Assembly (NCBI GenBank): GCA_000996025.1
Contig: LBYF01000010.1
Location: 1-33,220, forward strand
Source of the DNA: Parcubacteria group bacterium GW2011_GWA2_40_14
GTDB lineage: Bacteria; Patescibacteriota; Minisyncoccia; Phycocordibacterales; DATDWN01
Reading direction: 5' to 3'
DNA: 33,220 nt
Position 1 is the first letter of the stretch; every line of letters starts with the position of its first letter. The translations under genes were made by a program, and so were the position numbers. Of the stretch, positions 21,879 through 29,724 are shown in pieces. Below the pieces are notes generated by a model, which saw nothing but the letters and a program-made list of their open reading frames with translations, ran no database searches and was not told the origin of the DNA.

Positions 21879-23663
21879 TTATTTATTTTTTTTGCGCAGA
21901 CGAACGGATTTGGGGGTTATCTCAATGTATTCATCAGGAGCCACAATTTCCATGGCTTTCTCTATGTCAAGTTTATATGTTGCAGCCAAATAAACCTTGT
22001 CATCAGAACCAGAGGCGCGCATATTGGTTAATTGTTTACCTTTTGTTGGGTTTACAGTAAGGTCATCGCCTTTTGAAACATTACCTATAACTTGTCCATC
22101 ATAAACTTCCACTCCCGGTTCAACATAGAGCGTTCCTCTCTGTTGCAAGTTGTCCAATGCAAAAGCCAGGACTTTACCGGCTGTTATAGAAATCATTGAA
22201 CCATATTTAGTTCGTTTAATATCTCCAACATACTCTCGAAACTCTATAAATCTGGAAGATAAAATGCCGTTACCTTTTGTATCTATGACGAATTGCCCGC
22301 GATAGCCGAGAAGTCCACGTGTTGGTATTTCAAATGTCAATCGCGATTGACCGTGCATTTGTTTAACATTCATTAAAATACCGCGACGCTCTGTCAGGCG
22401 GGAAATAATAGAGCTAGCCAGCTCGTCAGAAACATCGACGAGAACTTCTTCAAATGGTTCACTTCGTTTACCATCATTTTCTTTGAAAATGACCTGCGGT
22501 TGTGAAACTTGAAGCTCAAAACCCTCACGACGCATATTTTCCAAAAGAATTGCAATATGAAGTTCACCTCTACCATACACAGTAAAACCTTCTGCTTTCT
22601 GATTGCTATCGTTAAAATTTACTTTCAAACCGACATTTATTTCAAGTTCTTTTTCCAATCGTTCACGGATTTGGCGTCCTGTTACGAATTTACCTTCTCG
22701 TCCGGCAAAAGGGGAGTCGTTGACCAAAAAATTGAGAGAGATAGTCGGTTCGTCTATGTTTATGGATGGTAAGACCTCTGCATTTTCGTCATGGCAAATT
22801 GTGTCACCAATGTAAACAGTTGGTAACCCGGCAAGCATAACGATATCTCCAGCAACGGCTTCTACTGTCTCTACTCTTTTTGTACCTTCAAATGAGAAAA
22901 GTTTTGTCAGTTTTCCTGATACAGCGGTTTGACCGCTGGACTGTTTAACAAAAACGCTGTCACCTGTTTTTATTGTGCCATCATATACTCGACAGATGGC
23001 CAGCCGACCGAGAAAATTGTCATAAGCAAGGTTAAAACTTTGTAGACGCGCTGGAGCATTTTTATCGCCTCCCGAGAGTGGCACTTCTCGTATAATTGTT
23101 TCTAAAAGGGGAGTGAGGTCTTTTGATTCGTCGGAGAGTTTCATTTTGGCGTAGCCATCCCTTCCATTTGCAAAAACTGTCGTGAAGTTTAACTGTTCCT
23201 CGTTTGCCCCTAGTTCCAAAAATAGTTCTAGAATCAATTCATGGACTTCGTCCGGCCGTGCCGCTGATTTGTCTATTTTATTTATGATAACAATCGGTTT
23301 TAATCCGAGTTCAAGTGACTTTTTCAAGACAAATCTGGTTTGAGGCATCGGTCCTTCTTGGGCATCAACCAAAAGTAGAACACTGTCAATGGCGCGTAAA
23401 ACTCGCTCCACTTCTGAGCCGAAGTCAGCGTGGCCTGGTGTATCCACGATGTTTATTTTTGTAGTTGCCTGCCCGGAGTCCTTCGAAGGGTAGTAAACAG
23501 AAGTATTTTTTGCGTATATGGTAATGCCACGCTCTTGTTCTATGGCGTTTGAGTCCATGGTAGTTTCTCCCGCGGTCATACCCGTTTGCTTCATCAAAGC
23601 ATCGGTCAGGGTTGTTTTTCCGTGGTCCACGTGAGCTATTATTGCTATATTTCGTATCTCCAT
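21879..23663 (-). CDS. typA: Translational GTPase TypA/BipA
   Basis: This 594-residue GTPase binds the ribosome and affects subunit assembly and stress responses. The G domain is complete: G1 AHVDHGKTT, switch I with QERGITI, G3 DTPGHADFG and G4 NKIDK. Then follow the EF-Tu-like domain II ([21 protein letters not shown]), EF-G-like domains ([30 protein letters not shown]) and the TypA-specific C-terminal part ([56 protein letters not shown]). The reading frame extends 28 codons further upstream, but I chose the ATG at 23663 because it directly precedes the domain ([13 protein letters not shown]) and because a -10 box lies 8 bases before it. Length is normal for the family (about 600). Confidence 0.96.
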   Translation of the reverse strand: MEIRNIAIIAHVDHGKTTLTDALMKQTGMTAGETTMDSNAIEQERGITIYAKNTSVYYPSKDSGQATTKINIVDTPGHADFGSEVERVLRAIDSVLLLVDAQEGPMPQTRFVLKKSLELGLKPIVIINKIDKSAARPDEVHELILELFLELGANEEQLNFTTVFANGRDGYAKMKLSDESKDLTPLLETIIREVPLSGGDKNAPARLQSFNLAYDNFLGRLAICRVYDGTIKTGDSVFVKQSSGQTAVSGKLTKLFSFEGTKRVETVEAVAGDIVMLAGLPTVYIGDTICHDENAEVLPSINIDEPTISLNFLVNDSPFAGREGKFVTGRQIRERLEKELEINVGLKVNFNDSNQKAEGFTVYGRGELHIAILLENMRREGFELQVSQPQVIFKENDGKRSEPFEEVLVDVSDELASSIISRLTERRGILMNVKQMHGQSRLTFEIPTRGLLGYRGQFVIDTKGNGILSSRFIEFREYVGDIKRTKYGSMISITAGKVLAFALDNLQQRGTLYVEPGVEVYDGQVIGNVSKGDDLTVNPTKGKQLTNMRASGSDDKVYLAATYKLDIEKAMEIVAPDEYIEITPKSVRLRKKNK

Positions 23664-23671
23664 ATGTTTGA

Positions 23672-23700
23672 ATTGTATATTTGGCGCATTTCGTTGTTGG
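23672..23700 (-). promoter_or_regulatory. typA promoter
   Basis: On the minus strand TACAAT (23677-23672, within TATACAAT) ends 8 bases before the typA ATG. The -35 candidate CCAACA, 17 bases upstream, is weak. The pattern again predicts a leaderless mRNA. Confidence 0.5.
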
Positions 23701-23772
23701 ACTTCAGTAAAATAATTGTTAACGTACAACAACGAGTACGTCTCCAATTATTTTCTTCGTCCGCCTAGAACT

Positions 23773-23839
23773 GCATCCAAATATCCAATTCAAATGGATG
23801 CGATTCAAGATAATTCATTTAAAAACCGGCCGAAGCCGG
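23773..23839. other. Two intergenic hairpins between typA and the DUF378 gene
   Basis: GCATCCA (23773-23779) pairs with TGGATGC (23795-23801), and CCGGC-cgaa-GCCGG (23826-23839) forms a tight hairpin with a run of five A before it, so it could terminate minus-strand transcripts. The stretch 23664-23985 holds these hairpins and two promoter regions but no gene I can support. Confidence 0.5.
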
Positions 23840-23941
23840 CAGTTCAGTCTTTCAATTAAAGCATGGAATGGGTATTTAAGTCAATGAATTTGGGTAATAC
23901 AGTAATACACAGATGACCATGGTGTTCTTCATGAATCGGTA

Positions 23942-23947
23942 TATAAT
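23942..23947 (+). promoter_or_regulatory. -10 box upstream of the DUF378 gene
   Basis: TATAAT lies 38 bases before the ATG at 23986. No convincing -35 is seen. Unlike neighbouring genes this would leave a short leader. Confidence 0.4.
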
Positions 23948-23985
23948 TAACATTGTTACTAATTTAATATATTAATGATTTTAAT

Positions 23986-24195
23986 ATGAAATTACACAAA
24001 ATCACTTTTATTTTGCTTATTATTGGTGGGTTGAATTGGGGACTTGAGGCTTTGGGTTACAACTTGGTAGATTGGGTTTTCGGAATGGATTCAACTATAG
24101 CTATGGTTGTTTACCTTCTTGTTGGTTTGTCAGCAGTTTACGAAATAGTTTCGCATAAGGGTTTGTGCCGAAACTGCTCACAAGGCCAAATGTAA
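23986..24195 (+). CDS. DUF378-family small membrane protein
   Basis: This is a 69-residue protein with two membrane helices (residues 5-24 and 38-57). The sequence KITFILLIIGGLNWGLEALG ... DWVFGMDSTIAMVVYLLVGLSAVYEI matches the DUF378 (YuzA-like) pattern: IGGLNWGL in the first helix and VYLLVGLSAVYEI in the second. A short tail contains CRNC. The function of the family is unknown. Its last 95 bases overlap the 3' end of an opposite-strand frame; the family match supports this gene as real and makes the far end of the opposite frame doubtful. Confidence 0.85.
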   Translation: MKLHKITFILLIIGGLNWGLEALGYNLVDWVFGMDSTIAMVVYLLVGLSAVYEIVSHKGLCRNCSQGQM

Positions 24196-25756
24196 TCTTG
24201 GCTTTACAGCGGTGAAACCGCTGTATCCGGACAAAGTTAGTGTGATGATAAAAAAGAACGCCAACACAAGATGTGTTGGCGTTTGCGTTTGCGCATCCGG
24301 AAGCGTTCCTAACTGGAGCGCCGCGGTATTGGTTTCCGCATTCGTAGCCGGGAATAAAACTCAAGACCCCTCCCGCTACGGGTGCGGCTAGTCTGATCCC
24401 CGCGCCGTAGGTGTAACGATTTTCCCACGGTCTTTTTTGAGTATCCCGGCTTAACGTAGCATTAAGTTCGGGGATTAATGCAAACCTCTTGGTTTGCATT
24501 AGGAGGACACCTTGTTCAATGTGGAAGGTGCCGATGATATTTTTTCTTTCAAATGGGGAAGTGTTCCCCACCCGAAATTCCAGAAGTCCGGGAAAAGACG
24601 AACCGATTTTTTGTCCAACCGGCGGAAGGTTGATTCCGGGACGGATAATGGTCGGTCGGTCCCAGCTCATGGTGCTTCCGATGTAGACCATCGGCGCGAC
24701 TTTTGTGGTCAGAGGTATTCCGAGGCCTGAACCACGGAGTTCACCGACCATGCCGACACCGAGTTCTACACTACCGAGACTAGTAATTGGTCGGAGCAGT
24801 CGTAAACCCAACTCGGCTTTCATGGACTGGTCCCAGGACAAGGTTTTTGTATCCTTGCGGGCGTTCAATCCACCCACGGCACCAAAGACCTGGAGTTCCG
24901 TTGCCCCTTTTCCTACATAACCAAGAGTATATCCCACATCTGCGTGGGAGTAGTTCACCCAGTTATGACGGTCGGTCGGCAGGTTCTGGAAACGGTTAGT
25001 GATACTACCGCTCCAACTGGATGAGGCGAACTGTGTTTCTGGAACCCTCACCTCTCCAATTTTTGGAGTTGGTGTTGGCTTTGCAACAGGAGCGACCGGT
25101 TGCGCAACTGGTGGTGGCTGGATGACCACCGTCGGTGGCGGAACATTTACCACCACATTGTTCACTGGTGGGGTTATCGTGACCTGTGGCGCCGGTATAA
25201 CTATCGGTGCCGCTGGTTGTACTTGCACGATGACCGGCTGTGTTGGTGTTGGTGTAGGAGCGGGTGGAGCCACTTTTGCAACAACTGCTTGTGTTGGTGC
25301 TGGTGGTGGAACCACTCGTGATACTGTAGCAGTCGCCGGAACCTTTGGTAGAGCCGGCAAGTTGCACATGCAGTAGCAGGGGATTGTCAGTACAAGACCG
25401 ATCGCGATTTTATTCGGGTCAGCAATCTTGTCCTTATTCTTATCCCAAATATATGGCCAGAAATTTCCGTTGCCGTACTCTTTCCGGGCAATTCTTGAGA
25501 GAGAATCCCCACTGACGACTGTATACATTTGGTCTTTGCAAACCAAAGCTTCTGTTGCCGCCAAGGTTTGCTTGGTAGCTTCCAACTCAAGCGTCAGTCC
25601 AGCCACCTGACCTTGCAAGTTAGCTATTTGCAGACTTGCTTGTGTGTCCACCACGGGCTGGTTCATCCAACCGTGGATGAAATACCCAAGGAGGCCACCG
25701 AGGAGTAACACTCCAATAAGAACCGCGATGGTCCCTATGGTTATTTTTCGTAACAT
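24101..25756 (-). CDS. LysM protein with proline-rich linker and beta-rich C-terminal domain
   Basis: This frame encodes 551 residues. In order: an N-terminal anchor helix (4-29), a short coiled-coil (LQIANLQGQVAGLTLELEAT), a LysM domain (about 77-127, YTVVSGDSLSRIARKEYGNG ... NKIAIGLVLTIP), a Pro/Ala/Val/Thr-rich linker (about 135-235) and a domain of alternating strands (about 245-480, e.g. VGYTLGYVGKGATELQVFGAVGG, AELGLRLLRPI). LysM binds peptidoglycan; the last domain looks like an outer-membrane-type beta-barrel, unexpected in a single-membrane lineage. A Shine-Dalgarno AAGGAAAAG precedes the ATG. The last 60 or so residues cross a terminator hairpin and overlap the DUF378 gene, so the true end may be earlier, for example after a frameshift at the TAG near 24310. 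Confidence 0.75.
   Translation of the reverse strand: MLRKITIGTIAVLIGVLLLGGLLGYFIHGWMNQPVVDTQASLQIANLQGQVAGLTLELEATKQTLAATEALVCKDQMYTVVSGDSLSRIARKEYGNGNFWPYIWDKNKDKIADPNKIAIGLVLTIPCYCMCNLPALPKVPATATVSRVVPPPAPTQAVVAKVAPPAPTPTPTQPVIVQVQPAAPIVIPAPQVTITPPVNNVVVNVPPPTVVIQPPPVAQPVAPVAKPTPTPKIGEVRVPETQFASSSWSGSITNRFQNLPTDRHNWVNYSHADVGYTLGYVGKGATELQVFGAVGGLNARKDTKTLSWDQSMKAELGLRLLRPITSLGSVELGVGMVGELRGSGLGIPLTTKVAPMVYIGSTMSWDRPTIIRPGINLPPVGQKIGSSFPGLLEFRVGNTSPFERKNIIGTFHIEQGVLLMQTKRFALIPELNATLSRDTQKRPWENRYTYGAGIRLAAPVAGGVLSFIPGYECGNQYRGAPVRNASGCANANANTSCVGVLFYHHTNFVRIQRFHRCKAKITFGLVSSFGTNPYAKLFRKLLTNQQEGKQP
24257..24283 (-). terminator. Strong intrinsic terminator inside the 3' part of the LysM frame
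   Basis: AACGCCAACACA pairs with TGTGTTGGCGTT over a 3-base loop. On the minus strand it is followed by CTTTTTTATC. Its direction shows that it ends the LysM transcript, 150 bases before the stop codon of the open frame. Confidence 0.85.
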
Positions 25757-25810
25757 CTGCTTTTCCTTCCCGAAAGTTTCGGCAAAGAACTTAATTGAGT
25801 TATATTATCC

Positions 25811-25852
25811 ACTCCATGTATCCATCCCCAGTTACGGGTGACGAACCACTTT
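25811..25852. repeat. 42-base direct repeat D, copy 1
   Basis: The sequence starting ACTCCATGTATCCATCCCCA and ending GACGAACCACTTT is identical at 25908-25949. This copy lies upstream of the LysM gene (minus strand). It includes short pairings CCC/GGG and GGT/ACC but no extended stem. Confidence 0.85.
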
Positions 25853-25907
25853 ATGATTAATACAAAACGATTATAGTATCTCAGCACCCTCGAGAATTCA
25901 AATCTTT

Positions 25908-25949
25908 ACTCCATGTATCCATCCCCAGTTACGGGTGACGAACCACTTT
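25908..25949. repeat. 42-base direct repeat D, copy 2
   Basis: This is an exact copy of 25811-25852, 97 bases away in the same orientation. Between the copies the minus strand has TATAAT (25875-25870), a possible promoter for the LysM gene. The repeat may be an operator pair, or a trace of tandem duplication. The gene-free stretch 25757-26041 contains the two copies and a stem GGCGGTTC/GAACCGCC (26012-26035), the latter just after the next gene's stop. Confidence 0.85.
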
Positions 25950-26041
25950 GCAAAGTTTCAAATGTCCGAAAGAATTTCATTCCTTCTTTTTGTTTTGTGG
26001 TTCTACATTGTGGCGGTTCATAAATACGAACCGCCCAATTG

Positions 26042-26761
26042 TCACTTAATTGCTAGCGCGACATTCCGCGCTGCGAAAGACTTTCGTTTTTCCCAAGTTG
26101 TTTGCTTGGGGTCATCCCCAAGACTTACCAGTGGGTCCATAGGTTTTGGCCTTACTTCAGCCAAGCACATGAATCGTCCGGTCTTGTCCAAATCGAGAAT
26201 GAACGGAACTTTTTGCATGTTTCCATGTTTTTCCGAAAATTCTCGGACTTGGTCAGATGTTGGATTTACCGGAAGTTTTGGGATTTCAGACGTTTTTTCA
26301 TGTGTTGCAATCAGTTGGACTTTCGTCCCACGATTGCGATTCCAAATTCCTATGACAATCAAGAGAACTGCCACAAGTCCAATAGCAATCAGAGTGTATT
26401 TCCTGGTTGTTTCTTGTTCTTGCCTGACCGCTTCTTGTTGCTTGGCGTTTTGCCGCGCAAGTTCTGCTTGGGCTTCTTTGGCGTTTGAAAGGGCCAAATT
26501 CGCTTTGTCCAAGAGTTCCTTCTGCCTTATTTCGGCTTCTTGTTTCTCTTGCAGGGCTTGCTCTGTTCCGCGTTTCTCCGATTCTCGAAGAGTGGCTTTC
26601 AGCTCGTCTTTGACTGCGCGTAAATCATCACGCGAGACAGGAGTTTCTACTTGTTTTTGAGGGTCTATCGCCTGTGCTCCTGTCTGCGCCTGGGCAAAAA
26701 GCCCTGGCGTCAAAAAAAGGATACCGACGATAACTACGAGAACTGTATTCATTTTTCTCAC
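26042..26761 (-). CDS. Secreted/anchored coiled-coil protein with one internal TM helix
   Basis: This is a 239-residue protein. A signal peptide (MRKMNTVLVVIVGILFLTPGLFAQAQ, cleavage likely after AQA) is followed by a charged coiled-coil (about residues 45-118, DDLRAVKDELKATLRESEKR ... QEAVRQEQETTRKY), a membrane helix (about 120-141, LIAIGLVAVLLIVIGIWNRN) and a soluble C-terminal part with FILDLDKTGRFMCLAEVR. I do not recognise the family. The start is GTG at 26761 with GGAG 7 bases upstream; the next in-frame ATG at 26752 would be too far from the Shine-Dalgarno sequence. Together with the LysM gene it forms a minus-strand pair that is visibly richer in G+C than its surroundings, so the two may have been acquired together. 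Confidence 0.75.
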   Translation of the reverse strand: MRKMNTVLVVIVGILFLTPGLFAQAQTGAQAIDPQKQVETPVSRDDLRAVKDELKATLRESEKRGTEQALQEKQEAEIRQKELLDKANLALSNAKEAQAELARQNAKQQEAVRQEQETTRKYTLIAIGLVAVLLIVIGIWNRNRGTKVQLIATHEKTSEIPKLPVNPTSDQVREFSEKHGNMQKVPFILDLDKTGRFMCLAEVRPKPMDPLVSLGDDPKQTTWEKRKSFAARNVALAIK

Positions 26762-27014
26762 TTTTTGTCTCCTTTTGACGCCAGAAGTACGGTTTTGAGC
26801 CGTCCTTTGGCGTTTTTGTCAAATGTCAATCCGTTTCCATTATCTACTCACCCCCATGATACAATCATGAAGATTTCTGGAGGAATAACTCTGCTATAAC
26901 CCTATCATAGTTTTCATATTTTGTCTATCCCAAAGAGGTATAGAGGTATAAAGTCTGGGGATTTTTTCCGAGGACTTTGAAAAATTATGTGGCTAAGGGA
27001 TACACTTCGATAAC

Positions 27015-27110
27015 TCAACATCTATTCCTTAATAACATAATTTTACTCACATACGTTAGAATCCTGCTATAGCAGGATTCTAACGTATGCTGTTAAAGGA
27101 TAGGTGTTGA
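27015..27110. repeat. Palindromic element P, copy 3 (uninterrupted)
   Basis: The 40-bp perfect palindrome (27050-27089) has the same core as copy 2. Outer arms are TCAACATCTATTCCTTAA (27015-27032) and TTAAAGGATAGGTGTTGA (27093-27110), an imperfect terminal inverted repeat. Compared with copy 2 the element is in reverse orientation and shows the intact junction where copy 2 has its insert. It ends 9 bases before the promoter of the proline-rich protein gene. The rest of the gene-free stretch 26762-27014 shows nothing I can name apart from two overlapping TTGACA boxes on the minus strand near 26820-26835. Confidence 0.85.
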
Positions 27111-27119
27111 TAACTTTCC

Positions 27120-27148
27120 TTGAACAATGTCAATAAAAATTTTATAAT
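27120..27148 (+). promoter_or_regulatory. Promoter of the proline-rich secreted protein gene
   Basis: TTGAAC (27120-27125) is separated by exactly 17 bases from TATAAT (27143-27148), close to the ideal sigma-70 promoter. It lies directly after element P copy 3, as the rpoBC promoter does after copy 1. Confidence 0.75.
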
Positions 27149-27186
27149 AAGTCAGTAATTATTGTATAACTATAAATTGTAAAAAT

Positions 27187-28232
27187 ATGAAAATTTTTTT
27201 CTGGCAAGTTTTGTGATTGCTTTTTTAATTATGCCATTTGGATTTATATTAGCTCAGGAAACCTTTGGCACCCCTCCGCCACCTAGCGGAAGTCAACCAC
27301 CCCCTCCACCTCCTCCTCCACCACCCATGCCTCCGCCAGGAACTGGCAGTACTGGAGGGTCATTTCAAACTCCACCTCCACCCCCTCCGGGTGGGGCAGG
27401 TATGCAACAAAACTACCAGAATTACCAGCAGCCTGACGGAGCGAGCTATCAGCCTGACGGAGCAAACTATCAACAAAAAGATGGAACTAATTACATGATG
27501 CCAGGTAGTCCTCCAAAAGGTAGCATGACCCCTGGTCAAATGCCTTCCAGGACAACAAACTCTCCCTCTCCGCGTTCTAGTCAGGGTCAAGAACAAGGAG
27601 GAGAGAGCGATTCCGGCTCCAGTCTGTGGGAAAAACAACAGGAAAAACAGCAACAAGCCAATAATAAACGCATGGGTAAGCAACTGAACACCGTTTTAAA
27701 AGCAATATCTAAAATCCAGACTAAACTTAAAAAATCCGGTATTAGTCTTTCCTTGGATTGTCAGACTACTATTTCTGATGCCACTACTATGGTCAGTCTA
27801 ATTTCGGCTGGCTCTACCGACGTAGACCAAAGCGACATTGGTGAAACAATGCAAAGTATCGGCCATTGCCAAATGATGGGAAAACAACTTACTTCAGTGC
27901 CGATGATATACAAGACTTTAAGCAAATCTGTCCTTAAGTTCAAGAAAAAATATCCTGAAGAAAACATTGACGACATGTGGAATGCTGTGGACAAAGATTT
28001 TCTGATATTGAAAAGCGGTGAGTTTGAAGAAGATGATATTTTCAGTTTCTTTGATAATGCCCAAACATTAGCAGAAGATATCGGTATTGATACTCGTCAA
28101 TTCGGACCAATGCCTCAAGGCAGTCCACGTCAAGACAATGGTGGGGGTATGATGCAACAAGGAATTAATCAAGGGGCTTCGGCTATCAAAAGTATTGGCT
28201 CATTTTTCGGCAATATATTTAATAGACGATAA
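27187..28232 (+). CDS. Proline-rich secreted protein, frameshifted in the signal peptide
   Basis: From the GTG at 27213 an open frame of 339 residues follows. From the promoter-proximal ATG at 27187 the frame stops after nine codons. Adding one T to the T7 run (27194-27200) gives MKIFFLASFVIAFLIMPFGF followed by ILAQ-ETFG, a perfect signal peptide in frame with the rest. The mature protein has a Pro/Gly-rich part (PPPPP runs, residues 10-65 of the open frame), short repeats of the YQxPDGAxYQ type, a Ser/Gln-rich stretch, and a helical C-terminal domain (about 155-290) with DCQTTISDATTM and GHCQMMGKQL, whose two cysteines could form a disulfide. The family is unknown. The shift may be a sequencing error or phase variation. 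Confidence 0.75.
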
Positions 28233-28274
28233 ACTTTTTTTCTTCTCGTTCATGCTATCTACATAGCTCATTTG

Positions 28275-28280
28275 TATAAT
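28275..28280 (+). promoter_or_regulatory. -10 box for the 28288 gene
   Basis: TATAAT covers the A and T of an ATG at 28279, so that codon cannot be in the mRNA if this promoter is used. It ends 7 bases before the ATG at 28288, matching the leaderless spacing seen elsewhere. Confidence 0.5.
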
Positions 28281-28287
28281 GAAGCGT

Positions 28288-28785
28288 ATGCAGACGCTGG
28301 CAAAAAAATTTCCATTGTTTGAAAGCAGTCCTCGCTTAGCGGTTTTTTCTGGTATATCGCTACTCTCTTTTGCTTTTAGTTTTCTTTTGTTTGCCTCTAT
28401 TTACTTATTGCCTCATTTATTACCCGTTACAGAAACTGCAATAGCCCAAAGTCCAAAATGGACTCCGCCTACTGGCAAGTCTATGATGGAAGTTCATATT
28501 GCAAATAACGGCCTGATATTTTTGCAAGGGGCTAAAGTAGAATCTATAACCGGCAAGACTATTATAGTTAGCACTTTTTGGAATTTGGCCGAATTTAAGT
28601 GGACAATACAAACAGACGAATCGTATTACGGACCGCGCCACTTTGGGACAAGCTTTTTAGATTCTAAGGGCAAAAATATATCTATTACAGATATTAAAAT
28701 AGGGGATAATATAGTTGTCAGCGGAAATTTAAATCCAAATTACAAAGAACCAACTATTAAAGCAGACGTTGTTAGGATTCCTTAG
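28288..28785 (+). CDS. Membrane-anchored protein with DUF5666-like C-terminal domain
   Basis: This protein is 165 residues from the ATG at 28288 (168 from 28279). It has a cytoplasmic head (MQTLAKKFPLFESSPRL), one hydrophobic helix (about residues 18-42) and an outside beta-rich domain. The domain runs from GAKVESITGKTIIVSTFWNL to ITDIKIGDNIVVSGNL and TIKADVVRIP, the pattern of small OB-like DUF5666 domains, which are common on CPR surface proteins. Its function is unknown. I favour the second ATG because the -10 box overlaps the first. It follows the proline-rich protein gene by 55 bases, with its own promoter. Confidence 0.7.
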   Translation: MQTLAKKFPLFESSPRLAVFSGISLLSFAFSFLLFASIYLLPHLLPVTETAIAQSPKWTPPTGKSMMEVHIANNGLIFLQGAKVESITGKTIIVSTFWNLAEFKWTIQTDESYYGPRHFGTSFLDSKGKNISITDIKIGDNIVVSGNLNPNYKEPTIKADVVRIP

Positions 28786-28799
28786 ATTGGCAAAATAAT

Positions 28800-29189
28800 T
28801 TATTGTTTTGCTCGCTTTATCGCCTTTTTTGCGCCAGAGGTCACATCTTTTTTGACCGCTTTGGCTCCATGACTTATGGTTTTCCAATGTTTTTTTAAGT
28901 CTGTTGAGAGAGACAGAATTTCAGCTCGACTGGCTTTCATACCTTTTTCATATTCTTTAGCCACAGAATCAATGATGTGGTGATAAATCGGTTCTGTAAT
29001 CTCCCGAGCTGTTTCTAGCTTGGCAATGACATCTCCCTTCATTTTGATAGCCCACGCTTTGGCATGTTTTTGATGCTTTTTTCCTTTTGGTCCAAGGAAA
29101 AAATAAGCTGTGGCCGCAAGGCCAGCAAGAGTGGCGCCTATAAGAGTTAATTTTACCGCGCTCGAACCATTTTTTATTGTTTTTTTCAT
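28800..29189 (-). CDS. YtxH-like small membrane protein with basic C-terminal tail
   Basis: This is a 129-residue protein with one N-terminal helix (LTLIGATLAGLAATAYFFLG, about 14-33) ending in GPKGKKHQKHAKAW. That helix-GPKGKK junction is typical of YtxH-like proteins. A long amphipathic helical region and a Lys/Ala-rich tail (AKKAIKRAKQ) follow. Its role is unknown; related proteins are predicted to be stress-associated. It lies 24 bases after the next minus-strand gene (29214-29477) and is probably co-transcribed with it. A T-run at its 3' end is weak as a terminator. Confidence 0.75.
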   Translation of the reverse strand: MKKTIKNGSSAVKLTLIGATLAGLAATAYFFLGPKGKKHQKHAKAWAIKMKGDVIAKLETAREITEPIYHHIIDSVAKEYEKGMKASRAEILSLSTDLKKHWKTISHGAKAVKKDVTSGAKKAIKRAKQ

Positions 29190-29213
29190 TTTTTAATTAA
29201 GTTATTACCATTG

Positions 29214-29477
29214 TTAATCCTTGTCTATAACCCGTCTTCTTCTTCGTGATGGAGGAAAAAATAGACGAAAGATCATGTTATTTTCCAGTCGTTCTTTGAG
29301 CTCTACCACAAATTCTTCCGACTCTCTCAAGCCACCCTTAAGCGTCTCTGAAAGAATATAGAGATTTTCCATAGCTTTGATGAAATAAAATAAAAGAACA
29401 GAAACCAAAACCGAGAGTATGACCGTTGCCACAGATGATATAAAAAAGAAAATATCGGCTTTCATTAATGATTCCAT
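29214..29477 (-). CDS. Small membrane protein, one TM helix and basic tail
   Basis: This is an 87-residue protein with a single hydrophobic segment (about residues 9-33, FFFISSVATVILSVLVSVLLFYFI), then a charged helix (SETLKGGLRESEEFVVELKERLEN) and a basic C-terminus (PPSRRRRRVIDKD). It precedes the YtxH-like gene on the same strand; such a pair of small membrane proteins is frequent in Parcubacteria. The ATG at 29477 is supported by a -10 box TATACT (29490-29485) ending 7 bases upstream. The Met at residue 5 is an alternative start. Function unknown. Confidence 0.7.
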   Translation of the reverse strand: MESLMKADIFFFISSVATVILSVLVSVLLFYFIKAMENLYILSETLKGGLRESEEFVVELKERLENNMIFRLFFPPSRRRRRVIDKD

Positions 29478-29484
29478 ACTTTGT

Positions 29485-29490
29485 AGTATA
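29485..29490 (-). promoter_or_regulatory. -10 box of the small membrane protein pair
   Basis: TATACT on the minus strand ends 7 bases before the ATG at 29477, the leaderless spacing also seen for hisS. Confidence 0.45.
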
Positions 29491-29526
29491 CCTAATTTGT
29501 TATGAAAGTAATATGAAACGTGTTAA

Positions 29527-29709
29527 GAGCCTGTTCAAAATCTAACCGCAAAATCTGGCTCAGAATCAAGCTTGTCTGTCAGAACATTCAAATTTCTGCT
29601 GCAAATCACTCATTCTTCCTCAACAGATCTAGATATGCTTCGTCAGAATAAGTGATTTTCGCAAAGAAATTTGAATGTTCTGCCTAGACATTAGATTTTG
29701 AACAGGCTC
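29527..29709. mobile_element. 183-bp foldback element F, copy 1 (MITE-like)
   Basis: Terminal inverted repeats GAGCCTGTTCAAAATCTAA (29527-29545) and TTAGATTTTGAACAGGCTC (29691-29709) are perfect over 19 bases and flanked by TAA on both sides. Inner arms pair again (GAACATTCAAATTT with AAATTTGAATGTTC). It has no coding capacity. A second copy, also exactly 183 bp, lies in opposite orientation at 32593-32775. Ends and 3-base duplication recall some IS5-type elements, but no transposase is in the window. Confidence 0.85.
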
Positions 29710-29724
29710 TAAAGGTAACAGGTC

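Noticed and set aside
23664-23747. 28-codon N-terminal extension of TypA
   Set aside because: The -10 box and the family start both support the ATG at 23663; the extension lies upstream of the promoter.
24999-25376. Glycine/threonine-rich 125-codon frame on the + strand
   Set aside because: It is the complement of the proline/valine-rich linker of the LysM gene; the low complexity arises from that linker.
25935-26660. 241-codon + strand frame opposite the coiled-coil protein
   Set aside because: It is Ser/Phe/Cys-rich, the typical mirror of a Glu/Lys/Ala-rich coiled-coil gene on the other strand. The minus-strand gene has a signal peptide, TM helix and Shine-Dalgarno sequence.
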